Shown in pieces: positions 43,034 through 53,706 of a DNA stretch of 64,000 nt (its first letter is position 1; the number at the start of each line of letters is the position of its first letter). The notes under the pieces are model-generated. The model did no database searches, was not told the DNA's origin, and saw only the letters and a program-made list of their open reading frames with translations. The translations under genes and the position numbers were made by a program. This DNA comes from G965250275 sp965250275. GTDB taxonomy: Bacteria; Pseudomonadota; Alphaproteobacteria; Rhodobacterales; Rhodobacteraceae. The stretch spans positions 930,001 through 994,000 of the forward strand of contig OZ252297.1 of assembly GCA_965250275.1 (NCBI GenBank), given 5' to 3'.

Positions 43034-43864
43034 TCAGGCGCGCGCGATGATCCGGTCAAGCATCCGCGTTGGCAGGATGCGCCGAAGGAACGCGGCAATG
43101 TAGGTCACGGTGGTGACATAGTAGCGCGCCTTTGGGCGCGGACTTTCCAGTGCATGAACCAGTTTTGCCGTGACAGCCGAGGGCGGCAGTTCGAACTGAT
43201 CCTTGCTGCCCTCGCCGTACAACCTCGGCCGCAGGACATTTTCATATTCTGCGCGGCGCGGTGAGTTTTCCCAGTCGATGTACTTTTCAAAGAATGGAAT
43301 GTTGTTCTGTCGAAACTTCGTGGTGATCGGTCCAGGCTCGATCAGGATCACGTGTATCCCGGTGTCTTGCATCTCGATGCGCATCGTATCGCTTAAACCT
43401 TCCAGCGCATGTTTGGTCGCCGTGTAGGCACCACGCCAGCGCATATGAACCAGGCCAAGGGTTGAAGAGCACTGCACGATCCGCCCATGCCCCTGTGCGC
43501 GCATGACCGGGATGACCTGGCGGGTCAGGTCGTGCCAGCCGAAGAAGGTTTCCTCAAAGAACGCGCGCAATCCATCCGTTGGCAGGTCTTCAACCGCAGC
43601 CGTGAAGCCGTGCGCGCCATTGTTGAACAACGCATCGAGCCGCCCGTCGGTCGCCTCCAAGACCTGCGAAAGTCCGGACTTGATGCTGGCCGCGTCCCCG
43701 TAGTCGATGCGGGGGCTCTCAAAACCGTCCTCGATCAGCCGCGCACAATCCTCGGCTTTCCGGCACGAGGCAAACACCCGCCAACCTCGACCGCGCAGCC
43801 CGTTCGCCGCATCCAACCCGATGCCCGAAGAGCAGCCGGTGATGAGAATAGATTTTTCTGCCAT
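43034..43864 (-). CDS. Short-chain dehydrogenase/reductase
   Basis: A 276-residue SDR with the cofactor motif TGCSSGIGLDAANGL, the NNGAH motif, catalytic serine in QCSSTLGLVH and the YTATKHALEG active site. Its basic residue after the first beta strand (SCRKAED) suggests NADP(H) preference. The start at 43864 gives MAEKSILITG. The substrate is unknown; the fold and length match the broad classical SDR group. Confidence 0.87.
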   Translation of the reverse strand: MAEKSILITGCSSGIGLDAANGLRGRGWRVFASCRKAEDCARLIEDGFESPRIDYGDAASIKSGLSQVLEATDGRLDALFNNGAHGFTAAVEDLPTDGLRAFFEETFFGWHDLTRQVIPVMRAQGHGRIVQCSSTLGLVHMRWRGAYTATKHALEGLSDTMRIEMQDTGIHVILIEPGPITTKFRQNNIPFFEKYIDWENSPRRAEYENVLRPRLYGEGSKDQFELPPSAVTAKLVHALESPRPKARYYVTTVTYIAAFLRRILPTRMLDRIIARA

Positions 43865-43923
43865 GTGCCGCACCCCACCCAGAAAACTGCCATCTTTCTG
43901 GCGCGGAAATCAGATGCGTGCAA

Positions 43924-44619
43924 TCAGGGCTGCGCTTTGCTGAGCAGAGATGCCGAAATCCAGCCGATCTGATCGCCCGACAACTGCCGCAGGCGCAACC
44001 AGCCATTGCCCGGATCAGACAGGATCACAACCTGATCACCCAAACCAAGGCGAGTCAGAACTTCGAATTGCGTCCCCGGCCCGGCGCGCATGTTTACGCG
44101 GGTCCCCTGCACCGTGCGGATGTCGGTGGGCAGTTCGATGATCACGTCTTCTGTTGGTTCGGTCTGTTGTGCTTCTTCGAGAGCAGCTGAAATGGCCTCA
44201 GACCGGGCCGCAGATGTTTCGGGGTCCTCGTTCAGTTGCGAGAGAGGTTGTGCAAATCGGCTGGCGCTCTGTTCGAGCGATACCAGCGTGATTTCCGGCT
44301 GCGAGATCACAACCTCGTTGCCCTCGGTACGGAAAAAGGCGCTCACGCGTTTGGGCTCGGTATCGTTTTCGGCATCCGTGGTAACTTGTCGTGTCGATGT
44401 GGTGAGCGGCGTGGACATGCGCACGCGCCCAACGCTGACGCCTGCGGTTCGCAGGTCCGCCTCAGTATCGACAAAGATGGGCGCTTCAGCCGCTTCAATT
44501 GGTTCGGTGGCGGCAGGTTCGGCCGCAGTCAGAGATTGACGTGGCTGGTAGTCGGCACCCCCGCTCAATTCCCAGAAAGCCCATCCAAGCAGCGCGAAAG
44601 TCAGTAGTATGAAACGTGT
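43924..44619 (-). CDS. SH3 domain protein with N-terminal membrane anchor
   Basis: A 231-residue protein with an uncleaved or cleaved N-terminal hydrophobic segment (about 3-20, FILLTFALLGWAFWEL). A long acidic, Glu/Pro-rich middle follows, and the C-terminal bacterial SH3 domain (about 165-228) has QGTRVNMRAGPGTQFEVL and NGWLRLRQLSGDQIGWI. SH3_3 domains usually bind peptidoglycan or protein partners in the periplasm. The start at 44619 gives the anchor. A minus-strand terminator just upstream could act as an attenuator for it. Confidence 0.84.
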   Translation of the reverse strand, partial: TRFILLTFALLGWAFWELSGGADYQPRQSLTAAEPAATEPIEAAEAPIFVDTEADLRTAGVSVGRVRMSTPLTTSTRQVTTDAENDTEPKRVSAFFRTEGNEVVISQPEITLVSLEQSASRFAQPLSQLNEDPETSAARSEAISAALEEAQQTEPTEDVIIELPTDIRTVQGTRVNMRAGPGTQFEVLTRLGLGDQVVILSDPGNGWLRLRQLSGDQIGWISASLLSKAQP

Positions 44620-44652
44620 CATTTGGCCCCCCAGGGTCCATAAACGCATCGG

Positions 44653-44686
44653 TAAAAAGTGGGCCGGTGGCAGTCTTCCGGCCCAC
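44653..44686 (-). terminator. Intrinsic terminator between parC and the SH3 gene (minus strand)
   Basis: A 9-bp stem (GTGGGCCGG / CCGGCCCAC) is followed on the minus strand by TTTTT (44658-44654). It lies 34 bases before the SH3 gene start and beyond the parC start, so no annotated upstream gene needs it. It could end a small RNA or serve as a leader attenuator. Confidence 0.7.
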
Positions 44687-44814
44687 GTAAACTAGCCCAT
44701 TCAACGATTCGTGACATGGGGAAACTGAAAAACTTCTGATCAGATCAGGCGACTTAGCGGCACAAGCAAAATGCATCGCTTTACCCCCGAGCTCTCGGGG
44801 CTTACACAGCATGT

Positions 44815-47121
44815 ATGTCAGATCTGGTGGATGACCCCAACATGAACCCCTCGGAAGTGTCTGAGCCGCTGCGCCGCGCGATTGGTGAGCGCTATTTGAC
44901 CTATGCGCTTTCAACAATCATGCACCGCGCCTTGCCCGATGCGCGGGACGGGCTGAAGCCTGTTCACCGGCGGATTCTCTATGCGATGCGTGAATTGCGA
45001 CTGAACGCGACCGGTGGTTTCCGGAAATCCGCAAAGATCAGCGGCGACGTGATGGGCAACTATCACCCGCACGGCGATGCGGCGATCTATGATGCGATGG
45101 CGCGCTTGGCGCAGGATTTCAATGTCCGGTATCCGCTGGTCGACGGGCAGGGCAACTTTGGGAACATCGATGGGGATAACCCTGCGGCCAGCCGTTACAC
45201 CGAAGCGCGCATGACGATCGTTGCAGAGGCGCTGCTGGACGGGTTGAACGAGGACGCCGTAGACTTCCGCGAAAACTACGACGGTACCCTGACCGAACCG
45301 GTGGTTCTGCCGGCCCAGTTTCCGAACTTGCTGGCCAATGGGGCAGCGGGAATTGCGGTTGGGATGGCGACGAACATTCCACCCCACAACATCGTCGAGC
45401 TTTGCGATGCCTGCCTGCATCTGATCCGAACCCCGGATGCGCGCGACGACACGTTGCTCAATTACGTCAAGGGTCCCGATTTCCCGACTGGCGGTGTAAT
45501 TGTCGAACCGCAGGAGAATATCGCGCGGGCCTACAGATCGGGACGTGGGTCGTTCCGTCTGCGTTGCAAGTGGGACGTGGAGAAACTGGACCGTGGTCAA
45601 TGGCAGATCGTGGTCACCGAAATCCCCTACCAGGTTCAGAAATCCCGTCTGATCGAAAAGATCGCAGAACTTATCCAGAGCAAGAAAATCCCAATCCTTG
45701 CTGACATCCGAGACGAAAGCGCAGACGACATCCGCATGGTGATCGAACCCCGTTCGCGCACGGTCGATCCCGAAGTGCTGATGGGCATGTTGTTTCGCAA
45801 CTCCGATCTGGAAGTCCGCTTTTCGATGAACATGAACGTTCTGATTGACGGGGTCACGCCAAAGGTCTGTTCCCTCAAAGAAGTGCTGCGGGCCTTTCTG
45901 GATTTCCGGCAAGAGGTGCTGCTGCGCCGCTCGCGCCACCGGCTGGACAAGATTGATCATCGCCTCGAGGTCCTCGAGGGGTTCATTGTTGCATTCCTCA
46001 ACCTCGATCGGGTGATCGATATCATTCGCTACGATGACGACCCCAAGTCAGCGATGATGCGAGAAGACTGGGGTGCCGATCATGTGCGCGCCGTGTCAGA
46101 GGCGGACTATATCCCGCCAGCACCGTCTGACGAGGAAACGCTCAGCGAAACGCAGGCTGATGCGATCTTGAACATGCGGCTGCGCTCGCTCCGGCGGCTT
46201 GAAGAACTGGAACTGATGCGTGAGCAATCCGAGCTGATGGAAGAAAGGTTCCAGATCGAGGATCTGCTCGAGAACCCGAAGTTGCAATGGGCGCGGATCG
46301 CCGAACAACTCAAAGATACCAAAAAGACCTTTGGAAGCGATCTCGAAGGTGGCGCGCGCCGGACGCGACTCGAAGAGGCGGGCGAGTTCGAAGAGGTTCC
46401 GATGGAGATGATGATCGACCGGGAACCGGTGACCATCGTCTGTTCGAAAATGGGCTGGATCCGCGCCATGACCGGCCACATCGATCTGACCCGGGAACTG
46501 AAATTTAAAGACGGAGACGGACCGCGGTTCATTTTCCACGCGGAAACCACCGACAAACTTCTGCTCTTCGGGACAAACGGACGGTTCTACACGCTGAGCG
46601 CGGCCAACTTGCCGGGCGGGCGCGGGATGGGCGAACCCGTGCGCCTGATGGTCGATTTGCCGAACGAGGCGGACATCGTCGATCTGTTCATTCACGTTCC
46701 TGAACGTCGCCTGCTGGTCGCCTCGTCGGCTGGAGACGGTTTCATCGTCCCGGAAAATGAAATCGTCGCTCAGACTCGTGGCGGCAAACAGGTGCTCAAC
46801 GTGCGAGACGATGTGAAGGCTCAGGTCTGCACTCCGCTGGCCGGAGATGCGATCGCGGTTGTGGGCGAAAATCGGAAGGTCCTGATCTTTATGGCAAGCG
46901 AGCTGCCTGAAATGGGCCGTGGTAAAGGTGTGCGCCTGCAAAAATACAAGGACGGTGGGTTGTCCGACGCCACGTCGCTGACTTTGGCCGATGGATTGAG
47001 CTGGTCTGATCCTGCCGGGCGCACCCGTACGGAAACCGATCTGGACCAGTGGATCGCAAAACGCGCAAGCGCTGGTCGAATGGCGCCGCGCGGGTTCCCG
47101 CGCGACAACCGGTTCACCTGA
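44815..47121 (+). CDS. parC: DNA topoisomerase IV subunit A
   Basis: A 768-residue subunit that breaks and rejoins DNA to decatenate chromosomes. The N-terminal domain has TIMHRALPDARDGLKPVHRRI, GNYHPHGDAAIYDAM and the catalytic tyrosine in SRYTEARM. The C-terminal beta-propeller (from about 500) is the short form of ParC, distinguishing it from GyrA. A G+C hairpin (about 44784-44801) stands just before the start and may affect translation. The parE partner is not in this window. Confidence 0.95.
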   Translation: MSDLVDDPNMNPSEVSEPLRRAIGERYLTYALSTIMHRALPDARDGLKPVHRRILYAMRELRLNATGGFRKSAKISGDVMGNYHPHGDAAIYDAMARLAQDFNVRYPLVDGQGNFGNIDGDNPAASRYTEARMTIVAEALLDGLNEDAVDFRENYDGTLTEPVVLPAQFPNLLANGAAGIAVGMATNIPPHNIVELCDACLHLIRTPDARDDTLLNYVKGPDFPTGGVIVEPQENIARAYRSGRGSFRLRCKWDVEKLDRGQWQIVVTEIPYQVQKSRLIEKIAELIQSKKIPILADIRDESADDIRMVIEPRSRTVDPEVLMGMLFRNSDLEVRFSMNMNVLIDGVTPKVCSLKEVLRAFLDFRQEVLLRRSRHRLDKIDHRLEVLEGFIVAFLNLDRVIDIIRYDDDPKSAMMREDWGADHVRAVSEADYIPPAPSDEETLSETQADAILNMRLRSLRRLEELELMREQSELMEERFQIEDLLENPKLQWARIAEQLKDTKKTFGSDLEGGARRTRLEEAGEFEEVPMEMMIDREPVTIVCSKMGWIRAMTGHIDLTRELKFKDGDGPRFIFHAETTDKLLLFGTNGRFYTLSAANLPGGRGMGEPVRLMVDLPNEADIVDLFIHVPERRLLVASSAGDGFIVPENEIVAQTRGGKQVLNVRDDVKAQVCTPLAGDAIAVVGENRKVLIFMASELPEMGRGKGVRLQKYKDGGLSDATSLTLADGLSWSDPAGRTRTETDLDQWIAKRASAGRMAPRGFPRDNRFT

Positions 47122-47269
47122 TCACGTCCAGTCAGCCCCTCGCGCTTCACGTATGAGGCGCCAATCGGCGAGCAGGGCCTTTATCGAAGGGTGCCTGCAA
47201 AAGCTGCTGCGGCGAAGGTTTGTGTCGCTGGCGCAATACGTGCGGCCCATTGGCGTATTCTTGATCACC

Positions 47270-47290
47270 TGCAAACCAACAGTGTTTGCA
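47270..47290. repeat. Perfect 7-bp inverted repeat upstream of the lipoprotein gene
   Basis: TGCAAAC and GTTTGCA are separated by seven bases, 53 bases before the lipoprotein start. It could be an operator half-site pair or a small RNA hairpin. Nothing else in the 221-base gap looks like a gene. Confidence 0.4.
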
Positions 47291-47342
47291 GAAACGCCTT
47301 CAGTGTTTTATCTGCAGTCGAAACAGGCAGCGAAAGCACAAC

Positions 47343-47930
47343 ATGATCCGAATTCTTGTATTGCTGACGGGGCTCGCCGTCTTGGCAGGCTGTGCCGGCA
47401 GGTCCCTTGATGATCCGCTCGTGCCGCTCGGGGATTTCAGTCTGGGTCACAACGTGGTTGTTGCGTCCAAGGCGCAGCAGGGACCAATTTCGCGCAACGC
47501 CACCGAACAGGATTGGACCTCGGCAATGACCAAGGCCATGTCCGACCGCTTTGGGCGGTATCAGGGCGACGAACTCTATCATTTCGGCGTCAGTGTCGAG
47601 GGATTCATGCTCGCACCCCCCGGCGTGCCACTGGTCTACACCCCGAAATCCGCCTTGATCATCAACGTCACGGTCTGGGACGACGCGGCCGGTCGCAAGC
47701 TGAACGACGAACCGCAGCAATTCACGATCCTTGAGACGACCGGTACGGATTCGATCATCATCGGATCAGGGATCGGGCGTTCCCGGCAGCAGCAGCTGGA
47801 CGGGTTGTCCTTCAATGCCGCACGTACAATCGAGACATGGCTTGCCGATCAGCATGAAAACTACGGCTGGTTTACGGACAACCCCGTGTTCAATCCCGAG
47901 CCCGACGCGGAGCCACCCGCGCAACGTTGA
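47343..47930 (+). CDS. Conserved hypothetical lipoprotein, 195 aa
   Basis: A lipoprotein signal (about 1-17) ends in the lipobox LAGC. The mature part is beta-rich with the hallmark-like stretch WDDAAGRKLNDEPQQFTILE and the C-terminal WLADQHENYGWFTDNP. I do not recognise a characterised family; similar proteins occur in Rhodobacterales. The start at 47343 is chosen for the signal. It lies between parC and tuf on the same strand. Confidence 0.75.
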   Translation: MIRILVLLTGLAVLAGCAGRSLDDPLVPLGDFSLGHNVVVASKAQQGPISRNATEQDWTSAMTKAMSDRFGRYQGDELYHFGVSVEGFMLAPPGVPLVYTPKSALIINVTVWDDAAGRKLNDEPQQFTILETTGTDSIIIGSGIGRSRQQQLDGLSFNAARTIETWLADQHENYGWFTDNPVFNPEPDAEPPAQR

Positions 47931-48043
47931 TCGTCGCGTTTGGATGTGCACTGGCTTGATTTTCACGCCCGAACCCAATATGTGCGCCGCGCAGAGATCA
48001 ATCGGGTCCAAAGGACCCCCAAATCGCAAAAGGGCGCCCAGAG

Positions 48044-49219
<1,176 letters not shown>

Positions 49220-49247
49220 CACTCTCTGACACCAGACCCATAGACGG

Positions 49248-49280
49248 AATGGCCGCCTCTCTGAGGCGGCCATTTCTTTT
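49248..49280 (+). terminator. Intrinsic terminator after tuf
   Basis: A 12-bp perfect stem (AATGGCCGCCTC / GAGGCGGCCATT) with a TCT loop is followed by TCTTTT. It begins 29 bases after the tuf stop and separates tuf from the TPR gene. Confidence 0.9.
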
Positions 49281-49338
49281 GCAAGCGCATTGCCGACCCG
49301 TTAGAATTGGGCTGGGGCGAAAGGGTGCTGTTCTGATC

Positions 49339-50652
49339 ATGGTACGGGTCTTTTGGGTTGCCTTGTCCGGTCTCATCTGGCTGACCGTCGCGGACGCCAA
49401 GCCACTATTGCGCAGTTCCGAAGACACACATGTACGCGCCTGCATCGACTACGATGACACATACGCACGGCTTGTGGCGATTTGTGAGCATGGCCTGACC
49501 GACCCAGGTGCGTCCCGCACCCAGCGGCTGGAGATGATGGATTCACTCGGCTACACCCTGATGTGGTTGGGCAAGGCCGAGCGGGCCCGCGATGTGTTCG
49601 AAGAGATGCTCTCGATGGACCCAGACTCGCGCGACGCGCTCACCGGCTTGGGGTGGTTGGCGTATGACGAGGACCGGTTCGAGGCCGCTGTCGACCTGTT
49701 CCGCCAGTCAATGGATCGTGGACCCTCCGCTGCTGCATTGGCAGGGCTTGGCTCCAGCCTGCACCGGGGTGACGAGATAGATCTGGATAATGCCCTCGAG
49801 CACCTTGAGGGCGCGCTTTCGCTTTCTCCGAATTACCGTTGGGCAATACGGGAGAAAGGCTGGCTGTTCAGGCGGGCCGATCGGCACGCCGAGGCCGAAG
49901 CCCAGTTCCGCAATGCGCTGGAGATCTATGACGAAGACGAGAACGCCTTGTATGGGCTCGCCCTCAGTCTGCACGGTCAACAGAAGTATGGCGAGGCGCT
50001 GCCCCCAATCACCAAGGCAACTCAACTCTATCCAGATGAGTTTTCGTATGCCAACGAAAGAGCGCGGCTGCTCTATCTGGCCGACCGGGACAAAGCTGCG
50101 GTGAAAGAAGCGCAGCGCATGATTGAGGCGTGGCCGGACGACAGTCGGGGGTATGTGCGCAAGGCGCGCCCGTTGGCCGATCTGGGGCGCCGCGGAGAGG
50201 CTCTGGACCTTCTGTCCGGCGCATATGACCGCCTGGAGTACGATGGTTTCCTGTCCTATTGGTACGCCCGGTTGCTGATTGACGACGAGCAGTACGGCGC
50301 AGGTGTCGCAGTGCTGAAAGACGTCGTCCGGCGTGAGGAAGCAGACCGCTACGATTTCGAATTGTTGGCGCGGGCACAACTTGCCCGAGACTACGTCGAT
50401 GGTGCGCGCGGGCCAGTGAAGCAGGCTCTGGCCCTGGATCCGGAAGCGAGGATCGCGATGTTCTACGACGCGCTCATCATGATCGAAGATGGGAACTACG
50501 ACGCCGCTGAGGCACGCTTTGACGAGGCGCTTGCGCTGGGGCTGTCGTGGTCCCGGTTTCGCGAATTCAACGCCTATCTGATCCGACATGGACGGTTCAT
50601 GCAGGCGATCGCGTTGCGTGTGCGCTACAATGACCGGAACAAATCCGACTGA
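49339..50652 (+). CDS. Secreted TPR-repeat protein
   Basis: A 437-residue protein with a signal peptide (about 1-20, MVRVFWVALSGLIWLTVADA) and tandem tetratricopeptide repeats through about 70-400, visible as alternating A/G/Y/F positions (AERARDVFEEMLSMDPDSRD, RFEAAVDLFRQSMD). TPR proteins act as protein-interaction scaffolds; a periplasmic role is implied by the signal. The start at 49339 fits the signal. The partner is unknown. Confidence 0.82.
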   Translation: MVRVFWVALSGLIWLTVADAKPLLRSSEDTHVRACIDYDDTYARLVAICEHGLTDPGASRTQRLEMMDSLGYTLMWLGKAERARDVFEEMLSMDPDSRDALTGLGWLAYDEDRFEAAVDLFRQSMDRGPSAAALAGLGSSLHRGDEIDLDNALEHLEGALSLSPNYRWAIREKGWLFRRADRHAEAEAQFRNALEIYDEDENALYGLALSLHGQQKYGEALPPITKATQLYPDEFSYANERARLLYLADRDKAAVKEAQRMIEAWPDDSRGYVRKARPLADLGRRGEALDLLSGAYDRLEYDGFLSYWYARLLIDDEQYGAGVAVLKDVVRREEADRYDFELLARAQLARDYVDGARGPVKQALALDPEARIAMFYDALIMIEDGNYDAAEARFDEALALGLSWSRFREFNAYLIRHGRFMQAIALRVRYNDRNKSD

Positions 50653-50854
50653 CCGTTTTTTCTTGCCGTAGCGGCCCTGCCACCAGAACGTCGAAGGTAT
50701 GATGCGCGGCACATGCTCGACAGAACGCAAAACCAACCGGCATGCTTCAGAGCAAGTACATTGAGGGGATCAACACAGGAGTTGCAGCGTCCCGACGCAT
50801 AGCGCACTCTTCCTGTATGATACGATCCCTCCGCACAGCTGTGGACCAGCTCTC

Positions 50855-51754
50855 ATGACGGGGCATCTGGAACATCTCTTTCTGAATGTCTTCAACGTCA
50901 TTTTGCCAATTCTGCTCTGCGTTGGTGTTGGGTACTTGCTGGCTGTTGTCAAAGCGCCTTTTGACAACAAAGTCATGAACGGGCTGATCACACGGGTCGG
51001 GTTTCCAACGCTGGTGATCTCGCATCTAACCAGCACGAGCATTGATGCCAGTACCTTTCTGAATGTGCTGGTGGCCGCCCTTGCGATGCTGGCAGGGTTT
51101 GGTGTGTTGGGTTTCCTGGTCTTGAAACTCCTTCGGTTGCCCTTAGGCGTTTATCTCGGCCCCTTGATGCACGGGAATGTCGGCAGCATCGGGTTGCCTG
51201 TCACATTGCTGGTATTTGGCGATGTCGGGATGGCTTATGCCATGGGGTTCGTGGTTGTGATCCTGCTCAGCATGTTCACGGTTGGAATTTGGCTGCCGTC
51301 CCGGTCGGTCTCCATGCGGGCCGTTTTGACCTCTCCTGTGATCTATGCCGCGTTGTTTGCTTTGGGGCTGGTGGTGACTGGCGTGCAGCTTCCCAAGCCG
51401 GTGGACAGCACGTTTCATATTCTTGGTGGCCTCGCGATTCCGTTGTTGCTGCTGACCATGGGGCATACGCTGGCGGGGTTCCGGGTCACGGACGCCGGGC
51501 GGGCATTGCTTTTGACGGGTGCGCATCTGTTCATTGCGGTGGTGGTCGCGTTGGCCGTGACCCACGCCTTCGGTTTCAGCGGCGTCGAACGGGGCGTGGT
51601 CATCTTGTGCTGCCTGATGCCGTCTTCGGTCGCAAACTACCTCTTTGCAGATGAATTCGTTGCAGAAGACGCACCGGACGTTGCCAGCTACATTCTGGTC
51701 TCGACACTGGCGACCCTGATCGTGCTGCCTCTGGCGCTCTCATTCTGGGTCTGA
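50855..51754 (+). CDS. AEC (auxin efflux carrier) family transporter
   Basis: A 299-residue membrane protein with about ten helices and the AEC repeat pattern, including LPILLCVGVGYLLAVVK, GNVGSIGLPVTLLVFG and CCLMPSSVANYLFADEF. Members move malonate, malate or related anions. The 202-base upstream gap contains TATGAT at 50816-50821 but I see no matching -35. The substrate is unknown. Confidence 0.83.
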   Translation: MTGHLEHLFLNVFNVILPILLCVGVGYLLAVVKAPFDNKVMNGLITRVGFPTLVISHLTSTSIDASTFLNVLVAALAMLAGFGVLGFLVLKLLRLPLGVYLGPLMHGNVGSIGLPVTLLVFGDVGMAYAMGFVVVILLSMFTVGIWLPSRSVSMRAVLTSPVIYAALFALGLVVTGVQLPKPVDSTFHILGGLAIPLLLLTMGHTLAGFRVTDAGRALLLTGAHLFIAVVVALAVTHAFGFSGVERGVVILCCLMPSSVANYLFADEFVAEDAPDVASYILVSTLATLIVLPLALSFWV

Positions 51755-51976
51755 CATGCGGGCCGGCAAGGCATCGACCTCCAGCACGGAAGCTTTTGCC
51801 AATCCTGAGATTGAGAGCGTCCGCGAACATTTGAATAGGCGCGGTCTGGGGCCAGATGAACCTTGCCTCCGGGCGCGCGCGAAGCTATCCCGTGCGGGCC
51901 AACCAATGGAGGGTGCCGTGGCAAAGCCAGCCTGATCGCCAGACCAAATCAACCTGCGACCAGCGAGGCCATATCC

Positions 51977-52630
51977 ATGCCCCAAGTCTTTCCCAACCCC
52001 GACGTCAGAAACCCTGTCATTCTTGCGGACGGCACCCATCATCAGGGTACCGTTTTTCTCAGTGCCGCGATCGATCATCCAAGGATTGCGGTCGGAGACT
52101 ACTCTTATGCCAGCAGCTTTGATCCGCCAGACGACTGGGCCGCGCGATTGGCGCCTTTTCTGTTTCCTCAATCCCCCGAACGTCTGATCATCGGGAAGTT
52201 CTGCCAGATCGCGGACGGCGCGCTGTTCATTACCGCCTCCGCCAACCACCGGCATGACGGATTCTCGACGTTTCCCTTTGCGATCTTCGATGGCGGTGTC
52301 GCTGATCAGCGACCCTCGCTGCCGGAACCGGGTGATGACACGGTTCTGGGACACGATATCTGGGTCGGGCAGGGCGTGCGGGTGCTGCCGGGCGTCCAGA
52401 TCGGCAGCGGTTCCATCCTTGGAGCCGGCGCCGTGGTCGCCGGTGTCATACCGCCGTATTCGGTGGTGGTGGGGAATCCGGGCCGCGTGATCCGCACACG
52501 TTTCGATGCCCGCACGACTGCGCGATTGCTGGAACTGGCCTGGTGGGATTGGCCTATGGAGAAAATCCTTGGCAACGAAGCGGCGATCTGCGGCGCAGAT
52601 CTGCCAGCTCTGGAAGCGGCGGCACCTTAG
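51977..52630 (+). CDS. Left-handed beta-helix acyltransferase (CatB/Vat-like)
   Basis: A 217-residue hexapeptide-repeat acetyltransferase resembling xenobiotic acetyltransferases. The repeats run through about 70-175 (IGKFCQIADGALFI, LGHDIWVGQGVRVLPGVQIG, GSILGAGAVVAGVIPPYSVVVG), with the catalytic-type histidine in ASANHRHDG. A GAGG precedes the ATG at 51977. It converges on the DUF374 gene with overlapping stops. Whether the acceptor is an antibiotic or a sugar is unknown. Confidence 0.83.
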   Translation: MPQVFPNPDVRNPVILADGTHHQGTVFLSAAIDHPRIAVGDYSYASSFDPPDDWAARLAPFLFPQSPERLIIGKFCQIADGALFITASANHRHDGFSTFPFAIFDGGVADQRPSLPEPGDDTVLGHDIWVGQGVRVLPGVQIGSGSILGAGAVVAGVIPPYSVVVGNPGRVIRTRFDARTTARLLELAWWDWPMEKILGNEAAICGADLPALEAAAP

Positions 52631-53331
52631 CCGCCGTCTTCGAACGGGATGCGTCCCATCATACGGTCGCATTCGGCTGTCGCTTCGTTGAGCAGGCCTT
52701 CGAGGCTTTTGCGCCGTATCTCGATTTCTTCTTCCGAGGCCTTGCGCGGCACAGTCTCGGTCCATTCCCGGCACAGGAAGACACCTTCGTTGTAGGGCGA
52801 GGGCAGGAGCATCCGGTCCCACGTCCCGGCCAGCCTGCCGCGCTTCGAAGAATAGGTGATGACAAAGACCCGTTTGCCCGAACTTCTGGCCCAGACGAGC
52901 GGCACCGTCGATGAGATCCGCTCGGGCCCGCGAGGACCATCTGCGGCGATGCCGATCGAAATGCCCTGCTTCATCTTGCCTAACACTTCGCGTGAAAGCG
53001 CGACATGGCGTTTGTGGCTGGACATGCGAATGGTATCCATCCCGAAGAGAAGCTGCACGCGCCCGACCATGCTCCCGGCACGCGCGGCTGATGTGATCGA
53101 GCAAATCGGACCCAGATCAAGCGGGTGAAAATACGGTGACATCATCAGGCGCTGATGCCAAAGCACGACGATGACGGGTTCACCGGCCCTGACCAGGTCT
53201 TCCAGTGGTTCGTACCCGATTCTTTGCCACTTGGAGGTGCGATGCACCCAACGAATGTATCCCGCGATCCGGCGCGCCAGCCAGTTGTTCGCGCCTTCAC
53301 TGTCGGCGATGCGTTTGCGCAGGCTTGCCAT
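52627..53331 (-). CDS. DUF374 lysophospholipid acyltransferase-like protein
   Basis: A 234-residue PlsC-related protein of the DUF374 group. The acyltransferase motif is VVLWHQRLMMSPYF, with IGIAADGPRGPERI and SYSSKRGRLAGTWD further on. The usual HX4D has become HQRLMM in this family. The start at 53331 gives MASLRKRIADSEG; longer starts at 53373 and 53427 are open. It is likely to act in envelope lipid synthesis, by inference from family. Confidence 0.82.
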   Translation of the reverse strand: MASLRKRIADSEGANNWLARRIAGYIRWVHRTSKWQRIGYEPLEDLVRAGEPVIVVLWHQRLMMSPYFHPLDLGPICSITSAARAGSMVGRVQLLFGMDTIRMSSHKRHVALSREVLGKMKQGISIGIAADGPRGPERISSTVPLVWARSSGKRVFVITYSSKRGRLAGTWDRMLLPSPYNEGVFLCREWTETVPRKASEEEIEIRRKSLEGLLNEATAECDRMMGRIPFEDGG

Positions 53332-53565
53332 GGGCCCTCGTTCGGTCTGCTCACCCTCTCTTAGTCGAAGCATTCCGCGGCGCAAAGCCGTGCTGCAGCG
53401 AAAACTCTGCCCGCGCGCGGATGCCAAGCGTTAGGCGTTGCGATTGTGATAAGATCCCGTCTTAAGAGCGTCACTCGCACGCGTCGCGGCCGCCCGATGC
53501 TGTGGACGCAGACGATTTTCCCTCTTGAGTCCGCCCGCCCGCTGGCTTAGACCTCGCCCGGCTTT

Positions 53566-53641
53566 AGGGGTATAGCTCAGTTGGTAGAGCGACGGTCTCC
53601 AAAACCGTAGGTCGCGGGTTCGAACCCTGCTGCCCCTGCCA
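53566..53641 (+). tRNA. trnW: tRNA-Trp (CCA anticodon)
   Basis: The sequence folds into a full cloverleaf with encoded 3' CCA: acceptor AGGGGTA/TGCCCCT, D-arm GCTCAGTTGGTAGAGC, anticodon loop CTCCAAA with anticodon CCA, and T-arm GGTTCGAACC. In Rhodobacterales this tRNA is normally followed directly by secE, but here almost 5 kb of other genes separate them. Confidence 0.96.
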
Positions 53642-53706
53642 TTTAAGTCAGAGACTTATCTGCTTTGGTACGGCTGCCGCCGATGGGTCTTGCTTCTCCA
53701 AAAAGC

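Noticed and set aside
44911..45960. 349-codon minus-strand frame over parC
   Set aside because: Entirely antisense to conserved parC catalytic domain; no family match.
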